Of a stretch of DNA of 64,000 nucleotides, positions 8,333 to 16,660 are shown in pieces (the first letter of the stretch is position 1; each line of letters starts with the position of its first letter). The position numbers and the translations under genes are program-made. Source of the DNA: Streptomyces barringtoniae (GTDB lineage Bacteria > Actinomycetota > Actinomycetes > Streptomycetales > Streptomycetaceae); contig NZ_JAJHNP010000010.1 of assembly GCF_020819595.1 (NCBI RefSeq), positions 300,154 to 364,153 of the forward strand, written 5' to 3'. The notes under the pieces were generated by a model. It had not been told where the DNA came from and did not search any database. It was given only the letters and a program-made list of their open reading frames with translations.

Positions 8333-9718
8333 ATGCGCAGCAAGAGCAGCACCATCCGGACACGCAGGACCGTCACGACACTCGCCGCACTGCTCGCGGG
8401 AGCCCTCGCCCTGAGCGCCTGCTCCAGCAGCGACAACGACAAGAAGGGCGACGGGGGCGACAGCGGCAGCGCCGCCCCGGGCGGCTCCACCGTCAGCCTG
8501 CCGAAGCTGAACGGCGCGAACGTGGAGATCGCCGCCGTCTGGACCGGCCAGGAGCAGAAGAACTTCAAGCAGGTCCTCGCCGAGTTCGAGAAGCGCACCG
8601 GCGCGAAGGTCACGTTCGTGCCCGCCCAGGACCCGATCATCAACTTCGTCGGTTCGAAGATCGCGGGTGGCCAGCCGCCGGACGTGGCGATGCTGCCACA
8701 GCCCGGCGCCATCAAGCAGGCCGTGCAGCGGGGCTGGGCCAAGCCGCTCGGGCCGGAGGCCCTGAAGGAGCTGCAGAAGAACTACTCGCAGGGCTGGCAG
8801 GACATCGGCAAGGTGGGCGGCAAGCAGTACGGCGTCTACTACAAGGCCGCCAACAAGTCGCTGATCTGGTACAACGCCAAGGTCTTCGCGAACGCGGGCG
8901 CGAAGGAACCGAAGACCTGGCAGGACCTGCTGACCACCACGCGAGCGGTGTACGACTCCGGTGTCACGCCGTTCTCGGTGGCCGGCGCGGACGGCTGGAC
9001 GCTGACGGACTGGTTCGAGAACGTCTATCTGTCCCAGGCGGGCCCGCAGAAGTACGACGAGCTCGCCCAGCACAAGATCAAGTGGACGGATCCCTCGGTC
9101 AAGCAGGCGCTGACGACGCTCGCGCAGATCTGGGGCAAGAAGGACTATCTCGCGGGCGGCCAGGACGGCGCGCTGCAGACGGAGTTCCCGGCCTCGGTCA
9201 CCCAGACCTTCACCGGCGGCGACCAGCCGAAGTCCGCGATGGTCTACGAGGCCGACTTCGTGCAGGTCAACATCGGTGAGACCAAGGCGAAGGTGGGCAC
9301 GGACGCCAAGGTGTTCCCGTTCCCGGCGGCCGGCTCCACCGCGCCGGTGGTCTCCGGCGGTGACGCGGCGGTGATCCTGAAGGACTCCAAGGCGGCCCAG
9401 GCCCTGGTCACCTTCCTCGCCTCCCCGGACGCGGCGACGATCCAGGCGAAGCTCGGCGGATATCTCTCGCCGAACAAGAACGTGCCGATCCCGGCGTACC
9501 CGAACGCGGTGCAGCAGAAGATCGCCAAGGCGCTGATCACGTCCGGCGACGACTTCCGCTTCGACATGTCCGACCAGGCCCCGCAGGCCTTCGGCGGCAC
9601 CCCCGGCAAGGGTGAGTGGAAGGACCTGCAGGACTTCCTGAAGAACCCGAAGGACGTGGCGGGCACCCAGGCGAAGCTGGAGAAGGACGCGGCGGCCGCG
9701 TACGGAAGCGGGAGCTGA
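8333..9718 (+). CDS. Carbohydrate ABC transporter substrate-binding lipoprotein
   Basis: A 461-residue extracellular solute-binding protein (family 1, sugar type) that captures a carbohydrate outside the membrane and delivers it to the two permeases encoded next. The signal peptide has an Arg-rich n-region, a hydrophobic core and the lipobox L-S-A-C with Cys30 as the lipidated residue. A Ser/Asp/Gly-rich linker follows. The start at 8333 has a GGGGAAG ribosome site just upstream and gives a normal signal peptide; an in-frame ATG 45 bp upstream would bury it. First gene of a three-gene operon. The architecture resembles alpha-glucoside/maltose-type importers, but the substrate cannot be read from sequence. 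Confidence 0.92.
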   Translation: MRSKSSTIRTRRTVTTLAALLAGALALSACSSSDNDKKGDGGDSGSAAPGGSTVSLPKLNGANVEIAAVWTGQEQKNFKQVLAEFEKRTGAKVTFVPAQDPIINFVGSKIAGGQPPDVAMLPQPGAIKQAVQRGWAKPLGPEALKELQKNYSQGWQDIGKVGGKQYGVYYKAANKSLIWYNAKVFANAGAKEPKTWQDLLTTTRAVYDSGVTPFSVAGADGWTLTDWFENVYLSQAGPQKYDELAQHKIKWTDPSVKQALTTLAQIWGKKDYLAGGQDGALQTEFPASVTQTFTGGDQPKSAMVYEADFVQVNIGETKAKVGTDAKVFPFPAAGSTAPVVSGGDAAVILKDSKAAQALVTFLASPDAATIQAKLGGYLSPNKNVPIPAYPNAVQQKIAKALITSGDDFRFDMSDQAPQAFGGTPGKGEWKDLQDFLKNPKDVAGTQAKLEKDAAAAYGSGS

Positions 9719-9725
9719 GCCGGCG

Positions 9726-11072
9726 ATGGCGTCGGCGGCAACGGCGGCCGGGGCCCCACCGGGCCCCGCCGCGCCCCGCGGTCGCAGGAGCGTGACCGGC
9801 ACCCGGAAGACGGTGGCAGTGCTGTTCCTGCTGCCCGCCCTGGTGCTGCTCGGCGCGCTCGTGGTCTACCCGATCGGGTACTCGGTCATCCGCAGCTTCT
9901 ACAACGCCTCCGGCGACGGTTTCTCCGGCGCCGACAACTACAGGACGCTCTTCACCGACGACGGCATCCGCACCGCCCTGAAGAACAACGTCATCTGGGT
10001 GGTGTTCGCTCCCACGGTCTCCACGGCGCTCGGTCTGGTCTTCGCGGTGCTGACCGAACGGGTGCGCTGGGGAACGGCGTTCAAGCTGGTCGTCTTCATG
10101 CCGATGGCGATCTCGATGCTGGCGGCCGGGATCATCTTCCGGCTGGTGTACGACCAGGATCCGCACAAGGGGGTCGCGAACGCGGTGTGGGTGGGTGTCC
10201 ACGACACCTTCGCGCAGGCGTCGGCGTTCCCGAAGGCCCACCCGGGGCGCGAGTCGCCGCTCGTGGCCCAGGGGGGCGGGTTCATCACCAAGGCCCCGGT
10301 CCGTGCCGGGCAGCCGGTCACCCTGCCCCTCGTCGGCGTCGCCCCGGACCAGATGCCGGACAGCGCGAGGAAGGCCGTGGCCGCCAGGCCGGAGCCGGGG
10401 AGGATCACCGGCACGACCTGGCAGGACTTCACGCGCGGCAAGGGTGTGGGACGGCTGGGCGCGCCCGACCCGTCCGAGCTCGGCTACGCCGGGATGCGGA
10501 TCGAGGCGGTCAAGGACGGCAAGGTGGTCGCCGCCGCCAAGGCCGCCGGTGACGGCACCTTCACGCTGCCCGCCTCCGCCGACGGGGCCCGGCTGCGGCT
10601 GCCGGCGAGCAACTTCAAGGAGCCGTACAACGGCGTCGAGTGGCTCGGCCCCGCGCTGGTCACCCCGGCGATCGTCGGGGCGTACGTGTGGATGTGGGCG
10701 GGTTTCGCGATGGTGCTGATCGCCGCCGGGCTCGCGGGCGTGCCCCGGGAGCTGCTGGAGGCCGCGCGGGTGGACGGAGCCAACGAGTGGCAGGTCTTCC
10801 GCAAGGTCACCGTGCCGCTGCTCGCGCCGGTCCTCGCGGTCGTGACCGTCACGCTGATGATCAACGTGCTGAAGGTGTTCGACCTCGTCTACATCATCGC
10901 GCCGGGCTCCTCCCAGGACGACGCCAACGTGCTCGCCCTGGAGCTGTACCGCAAGGGCTTCGCGGAGAACCAGCCGGGCGTCGCGAGCGCGATCGCGGTG
11001 CTGCTGCTGGTGCTGGTGATCCCGGTGATGGCGTTCAACATCCGTCGGCTCAGGCGGGAGGTGCGGCGATGA
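9726..11072 (+). CDS. Sugar ABC transporter permease with a large inserted domain (MalF/AglF type)
   Basis: A 448-residue inner-membrane permease. Helices are visible at about 28-52, 86-110, 120-142, 308-335, 368-390 and 421-437. The EAA loop that docks the ATPase is R-E-L-L-E-A-A-R-V-D-G-A (341-352). Unlike ordinary 300-residue MalF-like permeases, it carries about 160 soluble residues (145-305) between membrane segments, in the place where E. coli MalF has its periplasmic P2 domain. Part of this insert (254-296; M-R-I-E-A-V-K-D-G-K-V-V then G-D-G-T-F-T-L-P) looks like a small beta-sandwich. The gene starts 7 bp after the binding-protein stop and overlaps the next permease by 4 bp (ATGA), so the operon is translationally coupled. 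Confidence 0.9.
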   Translation: MASAATAAGAPPGPAAPRGRRSVTGTRKTVAVLFLLPALVLLGALVVYPIGYSVIRSFYNASGDGFSGADNYRTLFTDDGIRTALKNNVIWVVFAPTVSTALGLVFAVLTERVRWGTAFKLVVFMPMAISMLAAGIIFRLVYDQDPHKGVANAVWVGVHDTFAQASAFPKAHPGRESPLVAQGGGFITKAPVRAGQPVTLPLVGVAPDQMPDSARKAVAARPEPGRITGTTWQDFTRGKGVGRLGAPDPSELGYAGMRIEAVKDGKVVAAAKAAGDGTFTLPASADGARLRLPASNFKEPYNGVEWLGPALVTPAIVGAYVWMWAGFAMVLIAAGLAGVPRELLEAARVDGANEWQVFRKVTVPLLAPVLAVVTVTLMINVLKVFDLVYIIAPGSSQDDANVLALELYRKGFAENQPGVASAIAVLLLVLVIPVMAFNIRRLRREVRR

Positions 11073-11908
11073 CCTGGCTGCTGGAGAAGATCAACGGTGG
11101 TCTGGTCCGCGTGTTCCTGATCGTCGTGGGCCTGTTCTGGCTCGTGCCGACGATCGGGCTGCTCGCCTCCTCCCTGCGCTCGCCGGAGGACATGAGCGCG
11201 AGCGGCTGGTGGAAGGTGTTCACCAAACCGTCCCAACTCACCTTCGACAGCTACCAGAAGCTGCTGCAGAGCGGCGACATCACCCACTCCCTGTGGAACA
11301 CCGTACTGATCACCGTTCCGGCGACGGTCCTGGTCGTCGTGGTCGGCTCCCTCGCGGGTTACGCGTTCGCGTGGATGGAGTTCCCGGGCCGGGACTGGTG
11401 GTTCCTGGGCGTGGTGAGCCTGCTGGTGGTGCCGGTGCAGGTGGCGCTGATCCCGATCGCCGAACTGTTCGGCAGGATCGGCCTGTTCGGGAGCATCCTC
11501 GGTGTGATCCTGTTCCACACCGGCTTCGGTCTGCCGTTCGCGGTGTTCCTGCTGCGGAACTTCTTCGCGGAGATCCCGCGCGAGCTGCTGGAGGCGGCCC
11601 GGCTCGACGGCGCCGGCGAACTGCGGCTGTTCGCACGGGTGGTGATGCCGCTCGCCGGGCCGGCGATCGCGAGCCTGGGCATCTTCCAGTTCCTGTGGGT
11701 GTGGAACGACATGCTGGTCGCGCTGGTGTTCACCAAGTCGGGCACCCAGCCGATCACGGTCGCGCTGCAGACGCAGGTACGGCAGTTCGGCAACAACATC
11801 GACGTGCTGGCACCCGGCGCGTTCATCTCCATGGTGATCCCGCTGGCCGTGTTCTTCGCGTTCCAGCGGCAGTTCGTGTCCGGGGTGATGGCGGGCGCGG
11901 TCAAATAG
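11069..11908 (+). CDS. Sugar ABC transporter permease (MalG type)
   Basis: A 279-residue permease forming the second half of the membrane channel. Six hydrophobic segments are visible. The EAA loop is P-R-E-L-L-E-A-A-R-L-D-G-A (170-182), as in MalG-type subunits. The start codon overlaps the stop of the preceding permease. No ATPase gene follows: a strong hairpin comes 20 bp after the stop. Many Streptomyces sugar importers are energised by one shared ATPase, MsiK, encoded elsewhere, and that is the likely arrangement here. Confidence 0.92.
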   Translation: MTWLLEKINGGLVRVFLIVVGLFWLVPTIGLLASSLRSPEDMSASGWWKVFTKPSQLTFDSYQKLLQSGDITHSLWNTVLITVPATVLVVVVGSLAGYAFAWMEFPGRDWWFLGVVSLLVVPVQVALIPIAELFGRIGLFGSILGVILFHTGFGLPFAVFLLRNFFAEIPRELLEAARLDGAGELRLFARVVMPLAGPAIASLGIFQFLWVWNDMLVALVFTKSGTQPITVALQTQVRQFGNNIDVLAPGAFISMVIPLAVFFAFQRQFVSGVMAGAVK

Positions 11909-11927
11909 CCGCACAACGGTCACTTTC

Positions 11928-11961
11928 GGGAGGGCGGGTCGCAAGGGGCCCGCCCTCTCCC
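11928..11961 (+). terminator. Hairpin terminator after the sugar ABC operon
   Basis: GAGGGCGGG (11930-11938) pairs perfectly with CCCGCCCTC (11949-11957) around a 10-base loop, 22 bp beyond the permease stop. There is no U-tract, as usual in Streptomyces. Confidence 0.75.
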
Positions 11962-12065
11962 GTTCACCCGGCGTCCCCCACATGCCGTACGAACCGTAAC
12001 CAATTCATCCCATCGGCCGTTTCCGGTCAGAACCCCCGCGTCGACCGACGACCCATGGATGCCCC

Positions 12066-14294
12066 TTGCCCAGGTTCAGTGTGATTGTTCCCGCGTACAA
12101 GGTCCAGGCGTATCTCTCCGAGTGCCTGGACTCGGTGCTCTCGCAGTCGTATCCCGATCTGGAACTGATCGCCGTGGACGACTGCTCGCCCGATGCCTGC
12201 GGCGCGATCATCGACGAGTACGCGGCCCGGGACGCGCGGGTGCGGCCCGTGCACCTGGCCGAGAACCAGGGACTCGGCCGGGCCAGGAACGCGGGGACGG
12301 CCGAGGCGACCGGCGACTACCTGGTCTTCCTGGACAGCGACGACACGCTCGCCCCGGACGCGCTGCGCTCGATCGCCGACCGGATCAAGGAGTCCGGGGA
12401 GCCGGACGTATTGGTGTACGACTACGCGCGCACCTACTGGGACGGCCGGACGGTCCGCAACCAGCTCGCCGGCCAGCTCACCGAGCAGGGCCCGGCGCCG
12501 TTCCGCCTTCAGGACCGGCCGGGGCTGCTCAGGGTACTGATGGTGGCCTGGAACAAGGCGTACCGGCGGGAGTTCGTCGAGGAGCACGGCTTCGCCTTCC
12601 CGCCGGGCTACTACGAGGACACCCCCTGGACCTTCCCGGTGCTGATGGCGGCGGAGTCGATCGCCACCCTGGACCGGGTGTGCGTCCACTACCGGCAACG
12701 CCGGCAGGGCAACATCCTCGGCACCACCAGCCGCAGGCACTTCGATCTGTTCGAGCAGTACGACCGGGTGTTCGCGTACGTCGCCGAGCATCCCGAACTC
12801 GCCCGCTGGCGGCCCGAGTTGTTCCGGCGGATGATCGACCACTACGCGACGGTGTTCACCAAGCGGGACCGGCTGCCGCGCGGCAGCCACGGCGAGTTCC
12901 TGCGCCGGGCGCGCGCCCACTACCGCCGCTACCGCGTCCCCGGCACCCGAATGCGCCGCCGGAACATCCTGGTCCGCTTCGGTCTGCACCGCACGTTCCG
13001 CGCGTTCCGGCTGGTGTCGGCCGCGCGCCGGCGCACGTTCAAGGCTGCGGTGAAGCTGGCCCGCGCCGTGCGGACCGGCGTGCTGCGGCTGCACTACCGG
13101 ATCCAGCTGCGGCTGCCCGTCCGCGCCGACCGGGCGGTGTTCACCTCCAGCGCCGGCCGGGGCCACGGCGGCGACCCGGGCGCCCTGGAGGAGGCGTTCC
13201 GCCGCCACGTCCCGCACATCCGCACCGCCTGGATCGCCCGCGCCGAGCACCAGCACACGGTTCCGCCGGGCCCGCGCCGGCTGCGGCCCGGCACCGCCGC
13301 CTACTGGACGGCGCTGGCCCGCGCCAGGTACCTGGTCACCGACGACGTCCTGGACCCGGGCCTGCGCAAGCGGCCCGGGCAGATCCTGGTCCAGACCCGG
13401 CAGGGCACGCCGCTGGGGCACATGGGCCTGGACCTCCAGGAGCGCCCGGCGGCGGCCCGCGGCACCGACTTCGCCCGGCTGCTGCGCGGCGTCGACCAGT
13501 GGGACCTGGTCCTGTCCGGCAACCGGCACTCGACCCTGATCTGGGAACGGGTCCTCCCGGGCCGGTACCGCACGCTGGAGTACGGGGCGCCGCGCAACGA
13601 CGTCTTCCAGCGGTCGACCTCGGCGGACGTGGCCCGGCTGCGCGAGACGCTGGGCATCCCGGAGGGCGCGGTCGCGATCCTGTACGCGCCGGCCCACCGG
13701 GACTACCTGCGCACCCAGCGCCCCCTGCTGGACCTGGAGCGGATCCTGCGCCGCCTCGGCCCGCGCTTCGTGATCCTGGCCCGTACCCACGGCGGCCCCC
13801 TCGGCGCGGGCGGCCGGATCATCGACGTCGGCGACCACCCGAGCGTGCAGTCGCTGTGCCTGGCCTCGGACGTCCTGCTCACCGACTACTCGTCGATCAT
13901 GTTCGACTACGCCAACCTGGACCGGCCGATCGTGGTGCACACCGGCGACTGGGAGGCGTACCGGGCGGCCCGTGGGACCTACTTCGACCTGTGTGCCTTC
14001 CCGCCCGGCGCGGTCGCGCGCAGCGAGGACGAGCTGATCGACGTCTTCGCGACCGGGCACTGGCGCGGCTCGCGCTCGACCCAGCTGCGCGCGGCGTTCC
14101 GGCAGCGGTTCTGCCCGTACGACGACGGACGCGCCGCCGAGCGGGTCGTACGGCATGTGGTGCTGGGCGGGACGGGTCTGCCGCCGGTGGTGCCGCTGGA
14201 GGAGCGCAAGCCGGCGCCGTCGGCCTGTGCCCACTCTCCGCTGGCCACCGTGCCGCAACCTTCCGGTTCCCTCCCCGTCACCGAGAGGCGCTGA
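12066..14294 (+). CDS. Bifunctional-type GT2 / CDP-glycerol glycerophosphotransferase-like protein (paralogue 1)
   Basis: A 742-residue protein joining a GT2 nucleotide-sugar glycosyltransferase domain (about 1-320) to a TagF/TagB-like glycerophosphotransferase domain (about 350-720). Such proteins polymerise or prime teichoic-acid-like wall polymers. The GT2 motifs are intact: V-D-D-C-S-P-D (37-43) and L-D-S-D-D (89-93). In the C-terminal domain the motif normally reading HGTPLK is Q-G-T-P-L-G (446-451), so the first conserved His is Gln; the second conserved His is present (H575 in A-R-T-H-G-G). L-T-D-Y-S-S-I-M-F-D-Y follows near 605. The start is a TTG at 12066, since the two ATGs just upstream are out of frame. 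First of three consecutive paralogues. Confidence 0.88.
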   Translation: MPRFSVIVPAYKVQAYLSECLDSVLSQSYPDLELIAVDDCSPDACGAIIDEYAARDARVRPVHLAENQGLGRARNAGTAEATGDYLVFLDSDDTLAPDALRSIADRIKESGEPDVLVYDYARTYWDGRTVRNQLAGQLTEQGPAPFRLQDRPGLLRVLMVAWNKAYRREFVEEHGFAFPPGYYEDTPWTFPVLMAAESIATLDRVCVHYRQRRQGNILGTTSRRHFDLFEQYDRVFAYVAEHPELARWRPELFRRMIDHYATVFTKRDRLPRGSHGEFLRRARAHYRRYRVPGTRMRRRNILVRFGLHRTFRAFRLVSAARRRTFKAAVKLARAVRTGVLRLHYRIQLRLPVRADRAVFTSSAGRGHGGDPGALEEAFRRHVPHIRTAWIARAEHQHTVPPGPRRLRPGTAAYWTALARARYLVTDDVLDPGLRKRPGQILVQTRQGTPLGHMGLDLQERPAAARGTDFARLLRGVDQWDLVLSGNRHSTLIWERVLPGRYRTLEYGAPRNDVFQRSTSADVARLRETLGIPEGAVAILYAPAHRDYLRTQRPLLDLERILRRLGPRFVILARTHGGPLGAGGRIIDVGDHPSVQSLCLASDVLLTDYSSIMFDYANLDRPIVVHTGDWEAYRAARGTYFDLCAFPPGAVARSEDELIDVFATGHWRGSRSTQLRAAFRQRFCPYDDGRAAERVVRHVVLGGTGLPPVVPLEERKPAPSACAHSPLATVPQPSGSLPVTERR

Positions 14295-14452
14295 ACGGCG
14301 TTGGTCGCTCCGGGAGTTCCCGTGCCCCTCGGCTCGACGCGGCCCACCCCGAGCCGGCCGTCCACCTGGCGCCCGGCGGGGCGGCCCGGTCGCGCGGCAG
14401 GCCCGGGCCCGGTCCGCAGGACACGCGTCCGCAAGACAACAGAAAGAGCAGA

Positions 14453-16654
14453 ATGCCCCGCTTCAGCATCATCGTCCCGTCCCACGGGGTCGCCGCCCGG
14501 CTGTCCCAGGCACTGGACTCGGTTCTCGGCCAGCCGTCCGGCGATCTGCAGCTGATCCCGGTCTGCGACGCCCCCGACTCGCCGGCCGCCGCCGTGGCCG
14601 CCGGATATGCGGAGCGGGACTCCCGGGTGACCCCGGTCCACTCGCCGCCGTCCGCCGGGCTGAGTGGGGCGCGCAACGCGGGGATCCGGGCGGCGACCGG
14701 CGCGTATGTGCTGTTCCTCGACGGCGACGACCTGCTGCTGCCGGGCGCGCTCGCGGCACTGGACGCCCGGCTGACCGAGACCGCCGGCGTGGACGTGCTC
14801 TATGTCGAGCACGAGCGCGCCCCGTGGTGGGAGAGCGAGCCCACCAACCCCGCCGGGCCGCTGTTCGCCGGGGCCCCCAAGGGCGCCTTCGCCCCCGCCG
14901 ACCTGCCGGAGCTGACCGGCGTACAGCTCCCGGCCTGGAGCGCGGTCTACCGCCGCAGCTTCCTCACCGAGCACGAACTCGCCTTCCCCGCGAGCCACTT
15001 CACCGACCTCGGCTGGGGCGGGCTGACCACGCTCGCGGCCGGGCGGATCGCGGTGCTGCGCCGGGTCGTCGTACGGCACCGGCTGCGCCGGCAGGGCAGC
15101 CGGCTGAACCTGCCGGGGCCGCACCAGCACGACCTGCTCGACCAGGTCGACCTGGTGCTGACCCGGGCCGCCGAGCGCGCGCTGCCCGCCGAGCGGATCC
15201 GGCCGCTGTTCGAGCAACTGTTCACCCATGTGCTGAGGACCGCGTCCCGGCCGGAACGGCTGCCGTCCGGGCACCGGGCCTTCTTCCGCCGCGCCGCCCA
15301 CCTCTACCGGCGCCACCGGCCAGCCGGATTCCGGGCGCCCGGCGGCAGCCTGGGCGTGCAGCACCGGCTGCTGGCGGCCGGGGCGTACAGCGCGTTCCGG
15401 GCGCTGCGCGGCGCCAACCAGATCGCCGTCGACACCGCCGAGAGCCTGCCGCGCCCGCGCATGCTGCGCAGCCGGCTGCGCTACGCCCGCGACCTGAGCC
15501 GCCCGCTCGATGACAACCTCGCCGTGTACTGCGCCTACTGGGGCCGGGGCTACGCCTGCAACCCGGCCGCGATCCACGCCAAGGCCCGCGAACTCGCCCC
15601 GCACATCCGCTCGGTGTTCCTCGTCGAGGCCGACCAGGCGCACGCGATGCCGGACGACGTGGAGTACGCGGTGATCGGCTCCCGCCGCTACTGGGAGGTG
15701 CTGGCCCGGGCGAAGTACCTGATCAACAACGCCAACTTCGCCGAGGGGATCGTCAAGCGCCCCGGCAGCGTGCACCTGCAGACCCAGCACGGCACCCCGC
15801 TGAAGACGATGGGCGTGGACCAGTCGCCGTACCCGGTGGTGGCCGCCCAGTCGGGCAGTTTCACCAGGCTGCTGGGCCGGGTGGACCGCTGGGACTTCAA
15901 CCTCTCCGCCAACCGCCACTCCACCCAGATGTGGGAGCGCGCCTTCCCCGGCGCCTGGGAGGCGCTGGAGTACGGCTATCCGCGCAACGACGTCTACTAC
16001 ACGGCGACCGCCGGGGACGTGGCCCGCGTCAGGCGGGAGCTGGGCATCCCCGAGGGCAGGACGGCCGTCCTGTACGCCCCCACCCACCGCGACCACCACA
16101 CCGGTTTCGAGCCCGGCCTGGACCTGGAGGCGTTCTGCGAGGCGGCCGGCGAGGACGTGGTCGTGCTCCTGCGCGCCCACTACTTCTACGACCGGGGAGC
16201 CGCCAAGAGCTCCGGCCGGATCATCGACGTCACCGCGCACCGCTCCTCCGAGGACGTGTGCCTGGCCGCGGACGCGCTGGTCACCGACTACTCGTCGATC
16301 ATGTTCGACTACGCCAACCTGGACCGGCCGATCGTCGTGTACGCCGACGACTGGGACGTCTACCGGGAGACGCGGGGCGTCTACTTCGACCTGCCGGCCG
16401 AGCCGCCGGGACCGGTCGCGCGCACCCCGGAGGAGCTGGCCGCCGTCTTCCGCGACGGCTCCTACGCGGGCGAGGAGGCCGCGGCGCTGCGGGCCGCGTT
16501 CCGTGAGCGCTTCTGCGAGTTCGACGACGGCCGGGCCGCCGAGCGCGTCGTACGGCGGGTGCTGCTCGGCGAGCCGCCGGAGGCGGTGCCGCCCGTGATC
16601 CCGCTCCCGGAACGCGTCCCCGCCCCGGCCGCCGCGACCCTCGTGAGGAGCTGA
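14453..16654 (+). CDS. GT2 / CDP-glycerol glycerophosphotransferase-like protein (paralogue 2, HGTPLK intact)
   Basis: A 733-residue protein with the same architecture. The TagF-like domain has H-G-T-P-L-K (446-451), the second conserved His (H576 in L-R-A-H-Y-F-Y) and V-T-D-Y-S-S-I-M-F-D-Y, so it looks catalytically complete. The GT2 half is partly eroded. The first acidic motif, V-D-D-x-S-x-D in paralogues 1 and 3, reads V-C-D-A-P-D-S (37-43), although L-D-G-D-D (89-93) remains. The ATG at 14453 (M-P-R-F-S-I-I-V-P) matches the paralogues' N-termini and lies 158 bp after the previous stop. It ends 6 bp before paralogue 3. Likely role: polymerisation of a phospho-polyol or sugar-phosphate chain on a lipid carrier at the membrane. 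Confidence 0.88.
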   Translation: MPRFSIIVPSHGVAARLSQALDSVLGQPSGDLQLIPVCDAPDSPAAAVAAGYAERDSRVTPVHSPPSAGLSGARNAGIRAATGAYVLFLDGDDLLLPGALAALDARLTETAGVDVLYVEHERAPWWESEPTNPAGPLFAGAPKGAFAPADLPELTGVQLPAWSAVYRRSFLTEHELAFPASHFTDLGWGGLTTLAAGRIAVLRRVVVRHRLRRQGSRLNLPGPHQHDLLDQVDLVLTRAAERALPAERIRPLFEQLFTHVLRTASRPERLPSGHRAFFRRAAHLYRRHRPAGFRAPGGSLGVQHRLLAAGAYSAFRALRGANQIAVDTAESLPRPRMLRSRLRYARDLSRPLDDNLAVYCAYWGRGYACNPAAIHAKARELAPHIRSVFLVEADQAHAMPDDVEYAVIGSRRYWEVLARAKYLINNANFAEGIVKRPGSVHLQTQHGTPLKTMGVDQSPYPVVAAQSGSFTRLLGRVDRWDFNLSANRHSTQMWERAFPGAWEALEYGYPRNDVYYTATAGDVARVRRELGIPEGRTAVLYAPTHRDHHTGFEPGLDLEAFCEAAGEDVVVLLRAHYFYDRGAAKSSGRIIDVTAHRSSEDVCLAADALVTDYSSIMFDYANLDRPIVVYADDWDVYRETRGVYFDLPAEPPGPVARTPEELAAVFRDGSYAGEEAAALRAAFRERFCEFDDGRAAERVVRRVLLGEPPEAVPPVIPLPERVPAPAAATLVRS

Positions 16655-16660
16655 CCCGCC

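Noticed and set aside
12059..16654. A single 1531-codon frame spanning two glycosyltransferase genes
   Set aside because: The first 798 codons are out of frame with the real gene starting at 12066. Only the part from 14453 is coding.
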